Of a stretch of DNA of 64,000 nucleotides, positions 25,839 through 34,908 are shown one piece after another; position 1 is the first letter of the stretch; every line of letters begins with the position of its first letter. Position numbers and translations under genes: made by a program. The notes below the pieces were generated by a model, which did not search any database, was not told the origin of the DNA, and saw nothing but the letters and a program-made list of their open reading frames with translations. Source of the stretch: Flavobacterium sp. NKUCC04_CG (GTDB taxonomy: Bacteria; Bacteroidota; Bacteroidia; Flavobacteriales; Flavobacteriaceae); contig NZ_JAHKRA010000001.1 of assembly GCF_019345525.1 (NCBI RefSeq), positions 1-64,000 on the forward strand, written 5' to 3'.

Positions 25839-26807
25839 TTACTTTAAGTTTTGCCAATACCAGCCAACAGCTTCTGCAAGTCCTTGTTTAATATTATGCG
25901 TTGGCTCGTAATTCAACAAGCTCTTAGCCTTATCGATTGATGCTAAGGAATGTGGAATATCGCCTTGACGATTGGGACCGTGTAACACGGCTACCTCTCC
26001 AATAGCCTGATCAAAGGCTGTCAAATATTCTTTGAGGTAAGCAACCAACTCATTTAGGGTTGTTCGATCGCCCACAGCCGTATTGTAAACCGTATTGATC
26101 GCTTCGGGTTTTTGCGTTAACATGGCGCGTTCGTTCATTTGAATCACGTTGTCTATATAGGTAAAATCTCTAGAGAAATCGCCTGTACCGTTGATCAGCG
26201 GGCTTTGGTGGTTCATAAATTGTTTAACAAATAGGGGAATAACCGCAGCATAGGCACCGTTGGGATCTTGACGTCGTCCAAAGACATTAAAATAACGCAA
26301 ACCTATGGTTTCCAATCCGTAGGTTTTACTAAAGATATCGGCATACAATTCGTTGACATATTTGGTAATGGCATAAGGTGATAAGGGTTTACCGATTTGA
26401 TCTTCCACTTTTGGCAAGGCTACCGAATCCCCATAAGTCGAAGAACTGGCAGCATATACAAAGCGTTTTACCTGGGCATCTCGTGCCGCTACTAACATGT
26501 TTAAAAAACCCGACACGTTGACGTCGTTAGTGGTGATTGGATCATTTATAGAACGGGGTACCGAACCCAAAGCCGCTTGATGCAACACATAGTCCACGCC
26601 TTTTACCGCTTTATGGCAATCGTCTAGGTTTCTAATATCGCCTTCGATTAATTCAAAAAGCGGATTTTCTATAAACGGAGCCACATTATGACGGTGACCC
26701 GTTGCAAAATTATCCAAAACCACTACTTGGTAATTTTGTTTTAAAAAGTGTTCGCATAAATTGGAACCGATAAATCCTGCCCCTCCTGTTATTAAAATTT
26801 TTGCCAT
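25839..26807 (-). CDS. UDP-N-acetylglucosamine(uronate) 4-epimerase, WbpP/TviC type
   Basis: A 322-residue extended SDR with [29 protein letters not shown], the family motif QAALGSVPRSINDPI, AASSSTYGD and the catalytic YAITK. FNVFGRRQDPNGAYAAVIP and DFSRDFTYIDNVIQ are typical for WbpP and TviC, which interconvert UDP-GlcNAc(A) and UDP-GalNAc(A). The preceding and following genes (barrel protein, dehydrogenase) have the same direction. The epimerase and dehydrogenase pair is the Vi-type route to UDP-GalNAcA. Confidence 0.88.
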   Translation of the reverse strand: MAKILITGGAGFIGSNLCEHFLKQNYQVVVLDNFATGHRHNVAPFIENPLFELIEGDIRNLDDCHKAVKGVDYVLHQAALGSVPRSINDPITTNDVNVSGFLNMLVAARDAQVKRFVYAASSSTYGDSVALPKVEDQIGKPLSPYAITKYVNELYADIFSKTYGLETIGLRYFNVFGRRQDPNGAYAAVIPLFVKQFMNHQSPLINGTGDFSRDFTYIDNVIQMNERAMLTQKPEAINTVYNTAVGDRTTLNELVAYLKEYLTAFDQAIGEVAVLHGPNRQGDIPHSLASIDKAKSLLNYEPTHNIKQGLAEAVGWYWQNLK

Positions 26808-26874
26808 GGTCTTTATATATACTGATATCTTAATTTCATTTTTTGACTCTATGTAAATTCAATTTGCAAGTGGT

Positions 26875-27495
26875 TTAATTCAATTTATAAGCCACTCCCA
26901 AATTCGCTAAAAAGTAACCGCCTATAGCGCTTTTTCCGCTGATTTGTGCCGCAGCTCCTTGATAGCCATAATCTTGGCTAAAATTAAGCACATAGCTGGC
27001 ATCGACAAGCAGACTCCACTGCTCGCTAATATGGTATTTGGGCATTATACCCATTTGAATATTCCCCATCATATCGGAACCCGATTTGATCTCACTTTTA
27101 CCCAACGACAAACCCAAACCGGCATGTGCCATCACCTCAAAGGGTGTGGAAGTTTGTTGTTGGATGGTACTGATGATATTTAAAGTCACTTCTGCCACCA
27201 CTTTATGTATTTTTAAACCGGTAGCTTTTTCGTCTTTATGTTCAAAGGCGTTATAGGCATAGGTAGCACGCAACCCCCACAGTTCGTCAATTTCATATAA
27301 GGCGCCTGCATAAAAACTCTTAAAACCGGCGAAATCGCTGGTCGTTATGTTATCACTTGGCGCTGTTGGACGGTGGTAACCCAGACCGGCTTCCAATGTA
27401 GTTCTGGATAAAAAGTCGCTCTGTTGTGCTTGTGTCTTTATAGCCAACAAAATCGTTATTAATAAACACAGTGTTAAAACAAGCTGTTTCTTCAT
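26875..27495 (-). CDS. Outer-membrane beta-barrel protein in the sugar locus
   Basis: The 206-residue protein starts with a signal peptide (MKKQLVLTLCLLITILLAIKTQAQ). It continues with alternating beta strands ending in an aromatic or amphipathic residue pattern: SRTTLEAGLGYHRP, WGLRATYAYNAFEH, KVVAEVTLNIISTI, PFEVMAHAGLGLSLG, QMGIMPKYHISEQWSLLVDA and FLANLGVAYKLN. This fits an eight-stranded OmpA/OmpW-like barrel in the outer membrane, without the OmpA peptidoglycan-binding domain. It lies between rmlA and the epimerase gene inside the operon, so a role in polysaccharide attachment, or just co-regulation, is possible. No export complex (Wza/Wzc) is visible in the window. Confidence 0.75.
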   Translation of the reverse strand: MKKQLVLTLCLLITILLAIKTQAQQSDFLSRTTLEAGLGYHRPTAPSDNITTSDFAGFKSFYAGALYEIDELWGLRATYAYNAFEHKDEKATGLKIHKVVAEVTLNIISTIQQQTSTPFEVMAHAGLGLSLGKSEIKSGSDMMGNIQMGIMPKYHISEQWSLLVDASYVLNFSQDYGYQGAAAQISGKSAIGGYFLANLGVAYKLN

Positions 27496-27510
27496 AATTT
27501 ATGGTTCGTT

Positions 27511-28392
27511 CTATACTATAGAATCGTCTAATTTTCTATGGAGGTAATCAAAATACGCTCCTTTTAAACCTTTAATTTGCTTTTGTACTGTTTCTTTGCT
27601 GATCCAGTGGTTGTTTAGGGCCACTTCTTCTATACAACCGATTTTTAGCCCGGTTCTGTTTTCAATTACTTTTACAAATTCCGTTGCTTCGTTTAAGGAT
27701 TCATGGGTACCGGTATCCAACCACACAAAACCCTGATTCATGGTTTGAACCCGAAGCTGATTGGCCTTAAGATAGGCTTGATTGATATCGGTAATTTCCA
27801 ATTCTCCCCTTTGTGAAGGTTTGATTTTCTTGGCTATTTCAATAACATTATTCGGATAAAAATACAATCCCACTACGGCATAATTGCTTTTTGGATGCTG
27901 GGGTTTTTCTTCAATTCCCAGAGCTTTGCCCTTAGCATCAAATTCGACTACACCATAGCGCTGCGCATCTTGTACATAATATCCAAATACGGTGGCTAGC
28001 TTGTTTTGTGCTACCTCGAGTATGGCCTGAGTTAACAACTGCTGCAATCCCGCTCCATAAAAAATATTGTCGCCCAAAATCATACAGACATCGTCTTGAC
28101 CTATAAAGCTTTCGCCTATGATAAAAGCTTGGGCTAATCCGTCGGGATTGGGCTGCTCGGCATAGGCGATTTGCATGCCCAAAGGACTGCCGTCACCCAA
28201 GAGTTTTTTAAAATTGGGCAAATCGTATGGGGTTGATATAATCAGAACCTCCTTGATTCCCGCCAACATCAATACCGATAGCGGATAATATATCATCGGT
28301 TTGTCGTAAACCGGCAATAACTGTTTGGAAACCGCAACGGTTAAAGGATGTAGTCTGGTGCCGGAACCGCCTGCTAGTATGATGCCTTTCAT
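27511..28392 (-). CDS. rmlA: Glucose-1-phosphate thymidylyltransferase
   Basis: The 293-residue length and motifs are those of Rml[20 protein letters not shown] (nucleotide-binding loop), [27 protein letters not shown] with the metal Asp, [29 protein letters not shown] and [12 protein letters not shown]. It makes dTDP-glucose from dTTP and glucose-1-phosphate in the cytosol. The start overlaps the end of rmlB by 4 bp, so the two are co-translated. The usual later genes rmlC and rmlD are missing from the locus. Confidence 0.95.
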   Translation of the reverse strand: MKGIILAGGSGTRLHPLTVAVSKQLLPVYDKPMIYYPLSVLMLAGIKEVLIISTPYDLPNFKKLLGDGSPLGMQIAYAEQPNPDGLAQAFIIGESFIGQDDVCMILGDNIFYGAGLQQLLTQAILEVAQNKLATVFGYYVQDAQRYGVVEFDAKGKALGIEEKPQHPKSNYAVVGLYFYPNNVIEIAKKIKPSQRGELEITDINQAYLKANQLRVQTMNQGFVWLDTGTHESLNEATEFVKVIENRTGLKIGCIEEVALNNHWISKETVQKQIKGLKGAYFDYLHRKLDDSIV

Positions 28393-29447
28393 TTTAATAA
28401 GGTATTATATTGGTCCTGATAATAACGCAAATAATCGCCGTTAGTCACCTGTTCCAACCAAGCTTGATTATCCATATACCAGTCGATGGTTTGAGACAAA
28501 CCTTCTTCAAAGGTAACCGACGGTTTCCAGCCCAATTCGGCGTTGATTTTGCGCGCATCTATAGCGTAACGCAAATCGTGCCCGGGTCTGTCGGTGGTAT
28601 AGGTAATTAATTTCTCCGAAGTTCCGACGGCTCGTTCTAACTTTTGGTCCATTAATTGGCACAACAGTTTAACCAAATCAATATTGGTCCATTCATTTGA
28701 ACCTCCTATATTATAGGTTGTTGCGTTTTTACCTTGGTGAAACACCAAATCGATAGCCTTGGCGTGATCAAGCACATACAACCAATCGCGAATAAACTTG
28801 CCGTTGCCGTATATGGGCAAGGGTTGGTTGTTTAAAATATTGTGAATACACAACGGTATTAATTTTTCGGGAAAGTGGTTGGGGCCGTAATTGTTCGAAC
28901 AATTGCTAATCACATACGGCATGCCGTAGGTTTCGCCATAGGCTCGAACAAAATGATCCGAACTGGCCTTGGAGGCGGAATAAGGTGAATTGGGTGCATA
29001 GGGTGTGGTTTCTGTAAAAAAACCCGTTTCCCCTAAACTCCCATATACCTCATCGGTACTGATGTGATAAAAGCGTTTTCCTTCCCAGTTGCCCATCCAA
29101 AGATTTTTAAAGGCTTGTAATAAGATTACGGTACCCAAAACATTGGTTTTTACAAAGGAAAAGGGATCGCTGATTGATCGATCCACATGCGATTCGGCCG
29201 CTAAATGCAAAACGGCATCAAAGCGGTATTTTTCAAACAAATTATTGATTACGGCTTCGTCGGTAATGTCTGCTTTGATAAACGTATAATTGAGCAGTCC
29301 CTCCACATCGGAAAGGTTGGCCAAATTACCCGCATAGGTCAGGGCATCCAAATTGTAAATATGATCATTCGGATAATTACATACGAATTGTCGCACTACA
29401 TGTGAACCTATAAAACCGGCACCGCCTGTAATCAATATTTTCTTCAT
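28389..29447 (-). CDS. rmlB: dTDP-glucose 4,6-dehydratase
   Basis: A 352-residue extended SDR with [16 protein letters not shown] (NAD site), [24 protein letters not shown] (catalytic Thr, Asp and Glu), [10 protein letters not shown] (YxxxK) and [18 protein letters not shown]. These are diagnostic for RmlB, which makes dTDP-4-keto-6-deoxyglucose. That intermediate is a branch point for rhamnose, fucose or amino-deoxy sugars. The second gene of the operon, 10 bp after the cytidylyltransferase gene. Confidence 0.95.
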   Translation of the reverse strand: MKKILITGGAGFIGSHVVRQFVCNYPNDHIYNLDALTYAGNLANLSDVEGLLNYTFIKADITDEAVINNLFEKYRFDAVLHLAAESHVDRSISDPFSFVKTNVLGTVILLQAFKNLWMGNWEGKRFYHISTDEVYGSLGETGFFTETTPYAPNSPYSASKASSDHFVRAYGETYGMPYVISNCSNNYGPNHFPEKLIPLCIHNILNNQPLPIYGNGKFIRDWLYVLDHAKAIDLVFHQGKNATTYNIGGSNEWTNIDLVKLLCQLMDQKLERAVGTSEKLITYTTDRPGHDLRYAIDARKINAELGWKPSVTFEEGLSQTIDWYMDNQAWLEQVTNGDYLRYYQDQYNTLLK

Positions 29448-29457
29448 ATATGTTTAA

Positions 29458-29892
29458 CTATCCTATTTTGATAATTTTACTTTTTTCCTTTTCCGCTACT
29501 TCTTTTCTCAATGTACTACTTGAAAAACGATGGTCTCTGCGGTTGTAAAACAGCTCGATTCCCTTTTCTTCGCAATAGGATCTACCTGTAAAGTTTTTGT
29601 TTTGATATTCGTCTCCAATGATTCGTACATCAATCTTAAAAGAACGCAAAATATCTTCCAAATCCTGTTCGGTAGCATAAGGTACGATTTCATCGACAAA
29701 GCGACATCCTTTGAGTTGAATATATCGTTCCACCACGGTTTGGGTCGGGTGATTCTTTTCCGGCCGATCAATGGTTGGATCGGTTTGTAGCCCAACAATC
29801 AAATAATCGCATTGGCGCTTGGCCTCTTCGAGCATTTTAATGTGCCCGGCATGCAATAAATCAAAGGCACTAAAGGTAATTCCTACTTTCAT
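29458..29892 (-). CDS. TagD/RfaE-like nucleotidyltransferase
   Basis: A 144-residue nucleotidyltransferase of the HxGH superfamily: TFSAFDLLHAGHIKMLEEAK contains HAGH for nucleotide phosphate binding, followed by LIVGLQTDPTIDRP, DVRIIGDEYQ and the late FSSSTLRKEV (usual RxSSSxLR). It is close to glycerol-3-phosphate cytidylyltransferase and to the RfaE adenylyltransferase domain. It could make CDP-glycerol or another activated alcohol/sugar for the polysaccharide. It is the first gene of the long minus-strand operon, 216 bp after the winged-helix regulator, and no obvious TAnnTTTG promoter was found in that gap. Confidence 0.85.
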   Translation of the reverse strand: MKVGITFSAFDLLHAGHIKMLEEAKRQCDYLIVGLQTDPTIDRPEKNHPTQTVVERYIQLKGCRFVDEIVPYATEQDLEDILRSFKIDVRIIGDEYQNKNFTGRSYCEEKGIELFYNRRDHRFSSSTLRKEVAEKEKSKIIKIG

Positions 29893-30108
29893 AAATTATA
29901 ATCTTAGCAATACTAATTATTCCTAGTGTGGTTCTAGACTTTTTCTAAAACCATCACATCAAAAACACCGCCATTCTTCAACCGGCTATTATTAAACGAA
30001 ATAAGTCAAAACCACTTGGTTTCCCTTACCCCAAATTGAGTATTTTCGACTCAAATTATCGTCCTATAACCGCAGCGATTGGCCTAGTTTAATAACCAGT
30101 ACTATTTT

Positions 30109-30630
30109 TTAATTTTCATCTTCACTTATACTATCCAATAGAATAAGTCCTGTTTTTTGAGGTGTTGTCGTTAGGGTCAAGGCCACTTTACGATCGATCA
30201 AAACCTCTATTTTTTCACTTAACTGAGCCACGTATTGGGAGTCTAATGACTGTCCTACTATAGTGACACAAATGGTGCCAGAATCGAGTCCGTTAGCATA
30301 ATCTCCAGTAACGACTACTTGTTGTATCTCTCCCATACGCTCGACTACCTTTTCCACTAAGGTGTCCAATCCCAAATATTTGCGAACGATATCTTGTATA
30401 GATCCGAACAAAGGATGGTGGATATTGGCTTTATAGCGCACCTTATTTTGTACGTTCTCCTTTTCGAGATAACCCGCATCGGACAGGTTGTTTAATTCCT
30501 TGCGGATCGCATTGGTCGATTCTTTAAATTCTGTCGCTAAACCTCTTAAATGCGCTTGATTACTGGCGTTTATAAAAAACTTTACCAATAGACGAAGCCG
30601 CGTTTTAGACGTAATTATCGAGTCTAACAT
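30109..30630 (-). CDS. Winged-helix (ArsR-like) transcriptional regulator, candidate locus regulator
   Basis: The 173-residue protein starts MLDSIITSKTRLRLLVKFF, then has a winged-helix domain: SNQAHLRGLATEFKESTNAI and RKELNNLSDAGYLEKEN, followed by RYKANIHHPLFGSIQDIVRK. The second half (about 80-160) has an alpha/beta pattern (VVVTGDYANGLDSGTICVTIV, VAQLSEKIEVLIDRKVALTLT) similar to the nucleotidyltransferase-like domain that follows such regulators in Bacteroidota. I chose the ATG at 30628-30630 because the promoter at 30664-30693 would start transcription after the upstream ATG at 30693. Being the first gene before the capsule-type operon and in the same direction, it is probably its regulator. 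Confidence 0.8.
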   Translation of the reverse strand: MLDSIITSKTRLRLLVKFFINASNQAHLRGLATEFKESTNAIRKELNNLSDAGYLEKENVQNKVRYKANIHHPLFGSIQDIVRKYLGLDTLVEKVVERMGEIQQVVVTGDYANGLDSGTICVTIVGQSLDSQYVAQLSEKIEVLIDRKVALTLTTTPQKTGLILLDSISEDEN

Positions 30631-30663
30631 TTTATGCTGTTTGTTTTTTGTTGTTTCGTATAA

Positions 30664-30693
30664 CAAAAGTACTCGATTTAACATAACGAGCAA
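30664..30693 (-). promoter_or_regulatory. Promoter of the winged-helix regulator
   Basis: On the minus strand TACTTTTG (30664-30671) fits TAnnTTTG and TTG (30691-30693) lies 19 nt upstream. It may also supply transcripts reading into the polysaccharide operon. Confidence 0.75.
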
Positions 30694-31031
30694 GTTTTTT
30701 ACTCACTTTTATTTTTTAAATCAAACCAACAAAAAACACATAAATCGCTATTAAAACAGGGTTTTATCAACAAATTCACATTTTTATACGCACTTTAGGT
30801 TTTATTGTTAAGAGAATAGTCGGCTATTTTAACTATATTAAAGCGGCGAATGTATAAAAATTTTATAGTTTATTCACAGGAGCTGGGTCATTATTTGACG
30901 CACAGTTGTTATAAAAGTTCGCAAGAAGTCCGTATTGCCACCAGGTAGTTTACTCTCTTTTTAGGTATAAAATGATGGTTTTCGGATTTTTACGAATTTT
31001 TTTAGGGGAATCGGCAGTGTGGTTTAGGCTA
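30694..31031. other. Intergenic region between regulator and 7TMR gene
   Basis: This 338-bp region has no coding frame of interest. The side near 30700 carries upstream sequences of the winged-helix gene; the 7TMR gene ends at 31032. I found no clear terminator for it. Confidence 0.45.
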
Positions 31032-32555
31032 TTAACCGTTGGTGGTGGCATTGGTGTATTCGTGCATAAACTTGACGGCCTGGCTTCTGTTTTTGATTTC
31101 CAATTTAAAATACAAATTGCTAACATGATATTTTACGGTACTTACCGACACAAATATTTCGTCCGCAACTTCTTGATTAGACAAGCCCTCCGATATCAAT
31201 TTTAAAACCTGTAGTTCGCGATCGGTTAAGGCATAACTCTGTTTTAAGTTTTGGAAGATTAAAATCATCGGTACAGCGTCAAGGTTGGGTTTGACTTCTT
31301 CCGGTATCTCGCGTTCGTTGGAACTGTAGCTCAACAGTTGCAATTGGGCGACATATTTTTGAATTTCGTTTCTATAATGAAAATTTTCTGCTCTGATTTT
31401 TTTGATGTCATAAACAATGGCAAAACTGATGCTGATGATTTCAAAAGCACTCGCCAGCCTAAAGGTATCTCTATTGAAAAAATCAAAAAAGGGCGAAACG
31501 GAGAACTGATGTAAATTATAGCCAATACCAAACAGCAATACGATGCCAAGCGTAGCAACTAAAAACCGCGCCAATACATTGGTTCGAAACAAGGTAATGG
31601 CTATGTAACAACACCATAAGGCCGCTAGAACATTAAACAAATTGGCCAAGAGTAAAAACAGCAAATGATCGAAAGTAAAGTAGGCGAGTGTGCCCACCAT
31701 GGCAACTAAAATCAATATGGCCGCAACCTTTAAAAAATGGGGTGCTCGGTTTTTTAAATTTAAAAAATGGTAAGTAAACACACAGCTCATGGCAGCGGTT
31801 AACAAGGAAAAAAGCAGTACAAAGTTTTTGAGTATCCAGCTGTTAGAGGTAATAAAAAACAACAAACCGTCCTCATATAAAAACTGCAAAAAGACAAAAA
31901 GTAATAAAAAGCAATACGAAATAAACCTTTTGTCTTTAAAGATAATAAAGAATACCAGATTAAAGACTATAGACATCATGGCCAATCCGTAGTAGCCCCC
32001 GAGTTTAAAGAAGTCCCAGCGTTCGGACAAATACATGGCTTTGGTTTCTTTGATTACCAAATCCACCCCGGCATAGCGGCTTACTTTGTTTTTAATATAA
32101 ATTACGGGCTGATCGGTTGTAAAGGCAATTTGATTAAATCGGGTGGGAATGCTGTCTCTATTTCGAAAGTTGTTACCCGATTGACCTACCCGATGGAACA
32201 AGCCATCATTTCGTTGGGTATAGAGATCGATTTCGTCAAAATACACACTGGAAATTTGCAGGATTAAATCCTTTCCTATCGCTGTTTTAGGCAGTATGCA
32301 TTTGATCCAAAAGGTATCCTTTTCCAGACCGTCTGCTTTAAACGTTTGATTGTCTTCGTTTAAGTTTTCAAATGTTAGAGAACTAAAAAAAGTCGGTTCC
32401 ACTACGGCTTGTTCCGATTGAGCAAAAGAAGGTGTTGCCGTTAAAACAAAAACCAAGGTAACGACTAGGATTCGAATAAAATACAATTGCTGTGGTATTA
32501 ATTTAGATTTAAAGTTTAAACGGACTGCTGCAAATCTAATAAAATATATATACAA
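31032..32555 (-). CDS. 7TMR-DISM sensor with C-terminal LuxR helix-turn-helix
   Basis: A protein of up to 507 residues. After the signal peptide ([21 protein letters not shown]) comes a periplasmic 7TMR-DISM ligand domain (about 50-190, with [12 protein letters not shown]), then seven transmembrane segments (about 195-400). A short coiled linker leads to a GerE/LuxR-type HTH at about 435-500 ([40 protein letters not shown]). It probably senses an envelope signal and binds DNA directly from the membrane. TAGATTTG at 32531-32538 on the minus strand looks like a -7 element and lies inside the frame, so translation may start at the TTG at 32486, giving MYFIRILVV. The surface-protein genes next door, divergently transcribed, are the likely targets. 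Confidence 0.85.
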   Translation of the reverse strand: MYIYFIRFAAVRLNFKSKLIPQQLYFIRILVVTLVFVLTATPSFAQSEQAVVEPTFFSSLTFENLNEDNQTFKADGLEKDTFWIKCILPKTAIGKDLILQISSVYFDEIDLYTQRNDGLFHRVGQSGNNFRNRDSIPTRFNQIAFTTDQPVIYIKNKVSRYAGVDLVIKETKAMYLSERWDFFKLGGYYGLAMMSIVFNLVFFIIFKDKRFISYCFLLLFVFLQFLYEDGLLFFITSNSWILKNFVLLFSLLTAAMSCVFTYHFLNLKNRAPHFLKVAAILILVAMVGTLAYFTFDHLLFLLLANLFNVLAALWCCYIAITLFRTNVLARFLVATLGIVLLFGIGYNLHQFSVSPFFDFFNRDTFRLASAFEIISISFAIVYDIKKIRAENFHYRNEIQKYVAQLQLLSYSSNEREIPEEVKPNLDAVPMILIFQNLKQSYALTDRELQVLKLISEGLSNQEVADEIFVSVSTVKYHVSNLYFKLEIKNRSQAVKFMHEYTNATTNG

Positions 32556-32768
32556 AAATTAAGTTAATTCCATTTTTACACAAGTTAATAATATATAAAA
32601 CACGCAATTTGTATGAAAACACTCTTTTAGAGGGCTGAAGTGATTGTTTTAAAAAAAACAATTTCACAAAAACACAGGTTACTACTAATCAACAACTTAA
32701 CAATTCAACTGTCCTTTTAAAACTACTAAACTAGCCTAAAGTATAGGTGTTAAAAATTTTATAAGAAC

Positions 32769-32776
32769 TATTTTTG
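32769..32776 (+). promoter_or_regulatory. -7 element upstream of tail-collar genes
   Basis: TATTTTTG fits TAnnTTTG about 50 bp before the first collar gene. The upstream -33 TTG is not clear. Confidence 0.5.
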
Positions 32777-32826
32777 GAGCCAAATAACGTATAAAAGTCC
32801 AAATTCATTTATTAACACATTTCCTT

Positions 32827-33435
32827 ATGAACAAAAAACTACGATCCCTTTTAAACTGGACCCTATTGCTCTTTGTAGCCGGTGTGTGTCAGGGCTATTC
32901 TCAAACACCCTATGTAGGTGAGATTCGCCTTTTTGGCGGAAACTTCGCTCCTGAAGGATGGGCGATATGCAACGGTCAATTGCTTCCGATATCCGAATTT
33001 GAAACCTTATTCGTGCTCATTGGAACTACCTATGGTGGGGACGGAATAAACACTTTTGCCTTACCCAATTTACAGGGAAGAGTTGTAGTGGGAAGAGGGC
33101 AAAATGTAGGTACATCCAACTATGTAATAGGACAAAATGGAGGTACGGAACAAGTTAGTTTAATCAGTACAAACATTCCGGCGCACGACCACCTGTTCCA
33201 TGTCAATAGCGGTATCGGAAATAGCAGCGATGCCACCAACAAAACCTTAGCTGTTAGTCGTTCAATTGACCTCAATAAAACGACCAAAAAATATACTAAC
33301 AACCCGCCAAATGCCGAACTACATCCTGCCAGTATCTCTACGTATTATCGCGGGCTACCGATCGACAACGTCCAACCCTCCACTGGAATTACGCACATCA
33401 TATCTTTATTCGGCGTTTTTCCATCAAGCAATTAA
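32827..33435 (+). CDS. Secreted tail-collar (MdpB-like) protein 1
   Basis: A 202-residue protein with a signal peptide (LLNWTLLLFVAGVCQGYSQ) and a phage tail collar domain: VGEIRLFGGNFAPEGWAICN, GQLLPISEFETLFVLIGTTY, GGDGINTFALPNLQGRVVVG. The family includes tail-fibre tips and microcystin-dependent protein MdpB. The C-terminal half ends QPSTGITHIISLFGVFPSSN, the strand that closes this fold. The signal peptide is unusual for a phage structural protein and points to a cell-surface role. It is the first of three tandem paralogues, with about 90 bp between neighbours. Confidence 0.87.
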   Translation: MNKKLRSLLNWTLLLFVAGVCQGYSQTPYVGEIRLFGGNFAPEGWAICNGQLLPISEFETLFVLIGTTYGGDGINTFALPNLQGRVVVGRGQNVGTSNYVIGQNGGTEQVSLISTNIPAHDHLFHVNSGIGNSSDATNKTLAVSRSIDLNKTTKKYTNNPPNAELHPASISTYYRGLPIDNVQPSTGITHIISLFGVFPSSN

Positions 33436-33526
33436 AACGTTTGTACTACAGGCCCTAGCCTATGTTGTAAAAACAGCTTAAACTATAGACCATAAAAACA
33501 ACAATCATCAAAAATAAAATATACCT

Positions 33527-34150
33527 ATGAAAAAAACAGTATATGTGTTCGCCCCCTACTTTTTAATCCTTTTTTTATTGCTATCGTCTAAATCTTGGTC
33601 ACAGGATCAATTTGTAGGAGAAATCAAGATGTTTGTAGGGAATCTCGCGCCCCGTGGATGGGCAAAATGCGAAGGTCAAATCCTACCTATTCAGAGTTAC
33701 CATACCCTTTATAGTATCTTAGGCCCTTTTTATGGTGGAAATGGAACAACCACCTTTGCCTTGCCCGATTTAAGAGGCAATGTGCCCGTTGGAGTAGGTC
33801 GATCCTCTGGACAAGCTCAATTAGAAACCACGCTGTTTTACGCCGGAACAAAAGTAGGGACAGAAACCAATACTCTGACTATAGATAACCTACCGCCTCA
33901 CCATCATTCTTTTCGTATCTATAACGGTAGTGGTACTACCGACATAGCTACAGGAGCGGTTTTGGCCGTTGCTCAATCTTTGGACTTAAATACGATTATT
34001 TTTCCCTTTTCTACCCAAGCACCGAATACCGATCTTAAAACAAATTCGGTATTGAGCATCGAAGGAAATTTTCCTATAAACAACATCCAGCCCTCCGTAG
34101 GGGTATCTTACATTATTGCGCTGGAAGGTTATTATCCGTCACGCTCGTAA
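33527..34150 (+). CDS. Secreted tail-collar protein 2
   Basis: This 207-residue paralogue has a signal peptide (MKKTVYVFAPYFLILFLLLS) and the collar motifs VGEIKMFVGNLAPRGWAKCE, QILPIQSYHTLYSILGPFYG and TFALPDLRGNVPVGVG. It ends QPSVGVSYIIALEGYYPSRS. The variable middle and C-terminal parts differ from the first copy much more than the conserved core. That is expected if the outer parts face varied partners. Confidence 0.87.
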   Translation: MKKTVYVFAPYFLILFLLLSSKSWSQDQFVGEIKMFVGNLAPRGWAKCEGQILPIQSYHTLYSILGPFYGGNGTTTFALPDLRGNVPVGVGRSSGQAQLETTLFYAGTKVGTETNTLTIDNLPPHHHSFRIYNGSGTTDIATGAVLAVAQSLDLNTIIFPFSTQAPNTDLKTNSVLSIEGNFPINNIQPSVGVSYIIALEGYYPSRS

Positions 34151-34228
34151 CTGGCTAACGGATGGAGCACAAATTTAAATGTATAAAGACTTTGCTTACT
34201 CAAAACAACTATAAAACAATAACTGTAT

Positions 34229-34840
34229 ATGAAAAAAACATACTTTACCCTACTGTTTTCCCTTTTGATAACTTTAAGTTATTCATGGAAAACCGCCGCA
34301 CAGGACTACCCTATATTGGGTGAAATAAAAATTTCGCCTCTATCTAATCTCATCCCTCGCGGTTTTATGGAATGCAGAGGACAATTAATGAACATTGCAC
34401 AAAACCAAGCCTTATTTAGTTTGATAGGAACCCGTTATGGCGGTGACGGGGTCCGCACTTTTGCGCTGCCTGACCTGCGCGGTCGTGTGGCCATAGGTGC
34501 CGGAACAGGCCCGGGTTTGACAGAGCGCGAGATCGGTCAGGTTTACGGAAACGAGACCACTACCATAACCCGGGAAAACCTTCCTTCTCACGTACACCTT
34601 TTAAAGGTATTTAACGGTCCAGGAGACACCCATACCGCCAATGGAAACAGTTTGGCTACAGGGCAAACTCTAGACCTTAACAATTTGGAAATGCCGTATA
34701 CCACTGCCGAACCAAATGATGTCCTCAATCCCATTTCGGTATCGAGCAACTACAACACCGTTCCAATAAATAATATGCAACCCTATCTTACGATGACCTA
34801 TATCATATGTATTAACGGACTGTATCCCAGTTCTAATTAA
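34229..34840 (+). CDS. Secreted tail-collar protein 3
   Basis: A 203-residue third paralogue with signal peptide (MKKTYFTLLFSLLITLSYS) and motifs LGEIKISPLSNLIPRGFMEC, RGQLMNIAQNQALFSLIGTR, YGGDGVRTFALPDLRGRVAI and the end QPYLTMTYIICINGLYPSSN. It is followed 68 bp later by the giant SprB-repeat gene and probably belongs to the same transcription unit. Confidence 0.87.
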   Translation: MKKTYFTLLFSLLITLSYSWKTAAQDYPILGEIKISPLSNLIPRGFMECRGQLMNIAQNQALFSLIGTRYGGDGVRTFALPDLRGRVAIGAGTGPGLTEREIGQVYGNETTTITRENLPSHVHLLKVFNGPGDTHTANGNSLATGQTLDLNNLEMPYTTAEPNDVLNPISVSSNYNTVPINNMQPYLTMTYIICINGLYPSSN

Positions 34841-34908
34841 ATCCAAAAGCAGTTCGGATTTAAAAAACCAAACGATATGTCTTGCCTTAATGTAAAAACA
34901 ACCGTTAT

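Noticed and set aside
11082..29892. Considered an UpxY/NusG-type antitermination gene at the start of the polysaccharide operon
   Set aside because: None of the genes near 29.9-30.7 kb has the NusG/UpxY motifs; the first upstream gene is a winged-helix regulator.
32827..34840. Tail-collar genes as part of a prophage or contractile injection system
   Set aside because: No sheath, baseplate, capsid or lysis genes are present, and the proteins carry signal peptides.
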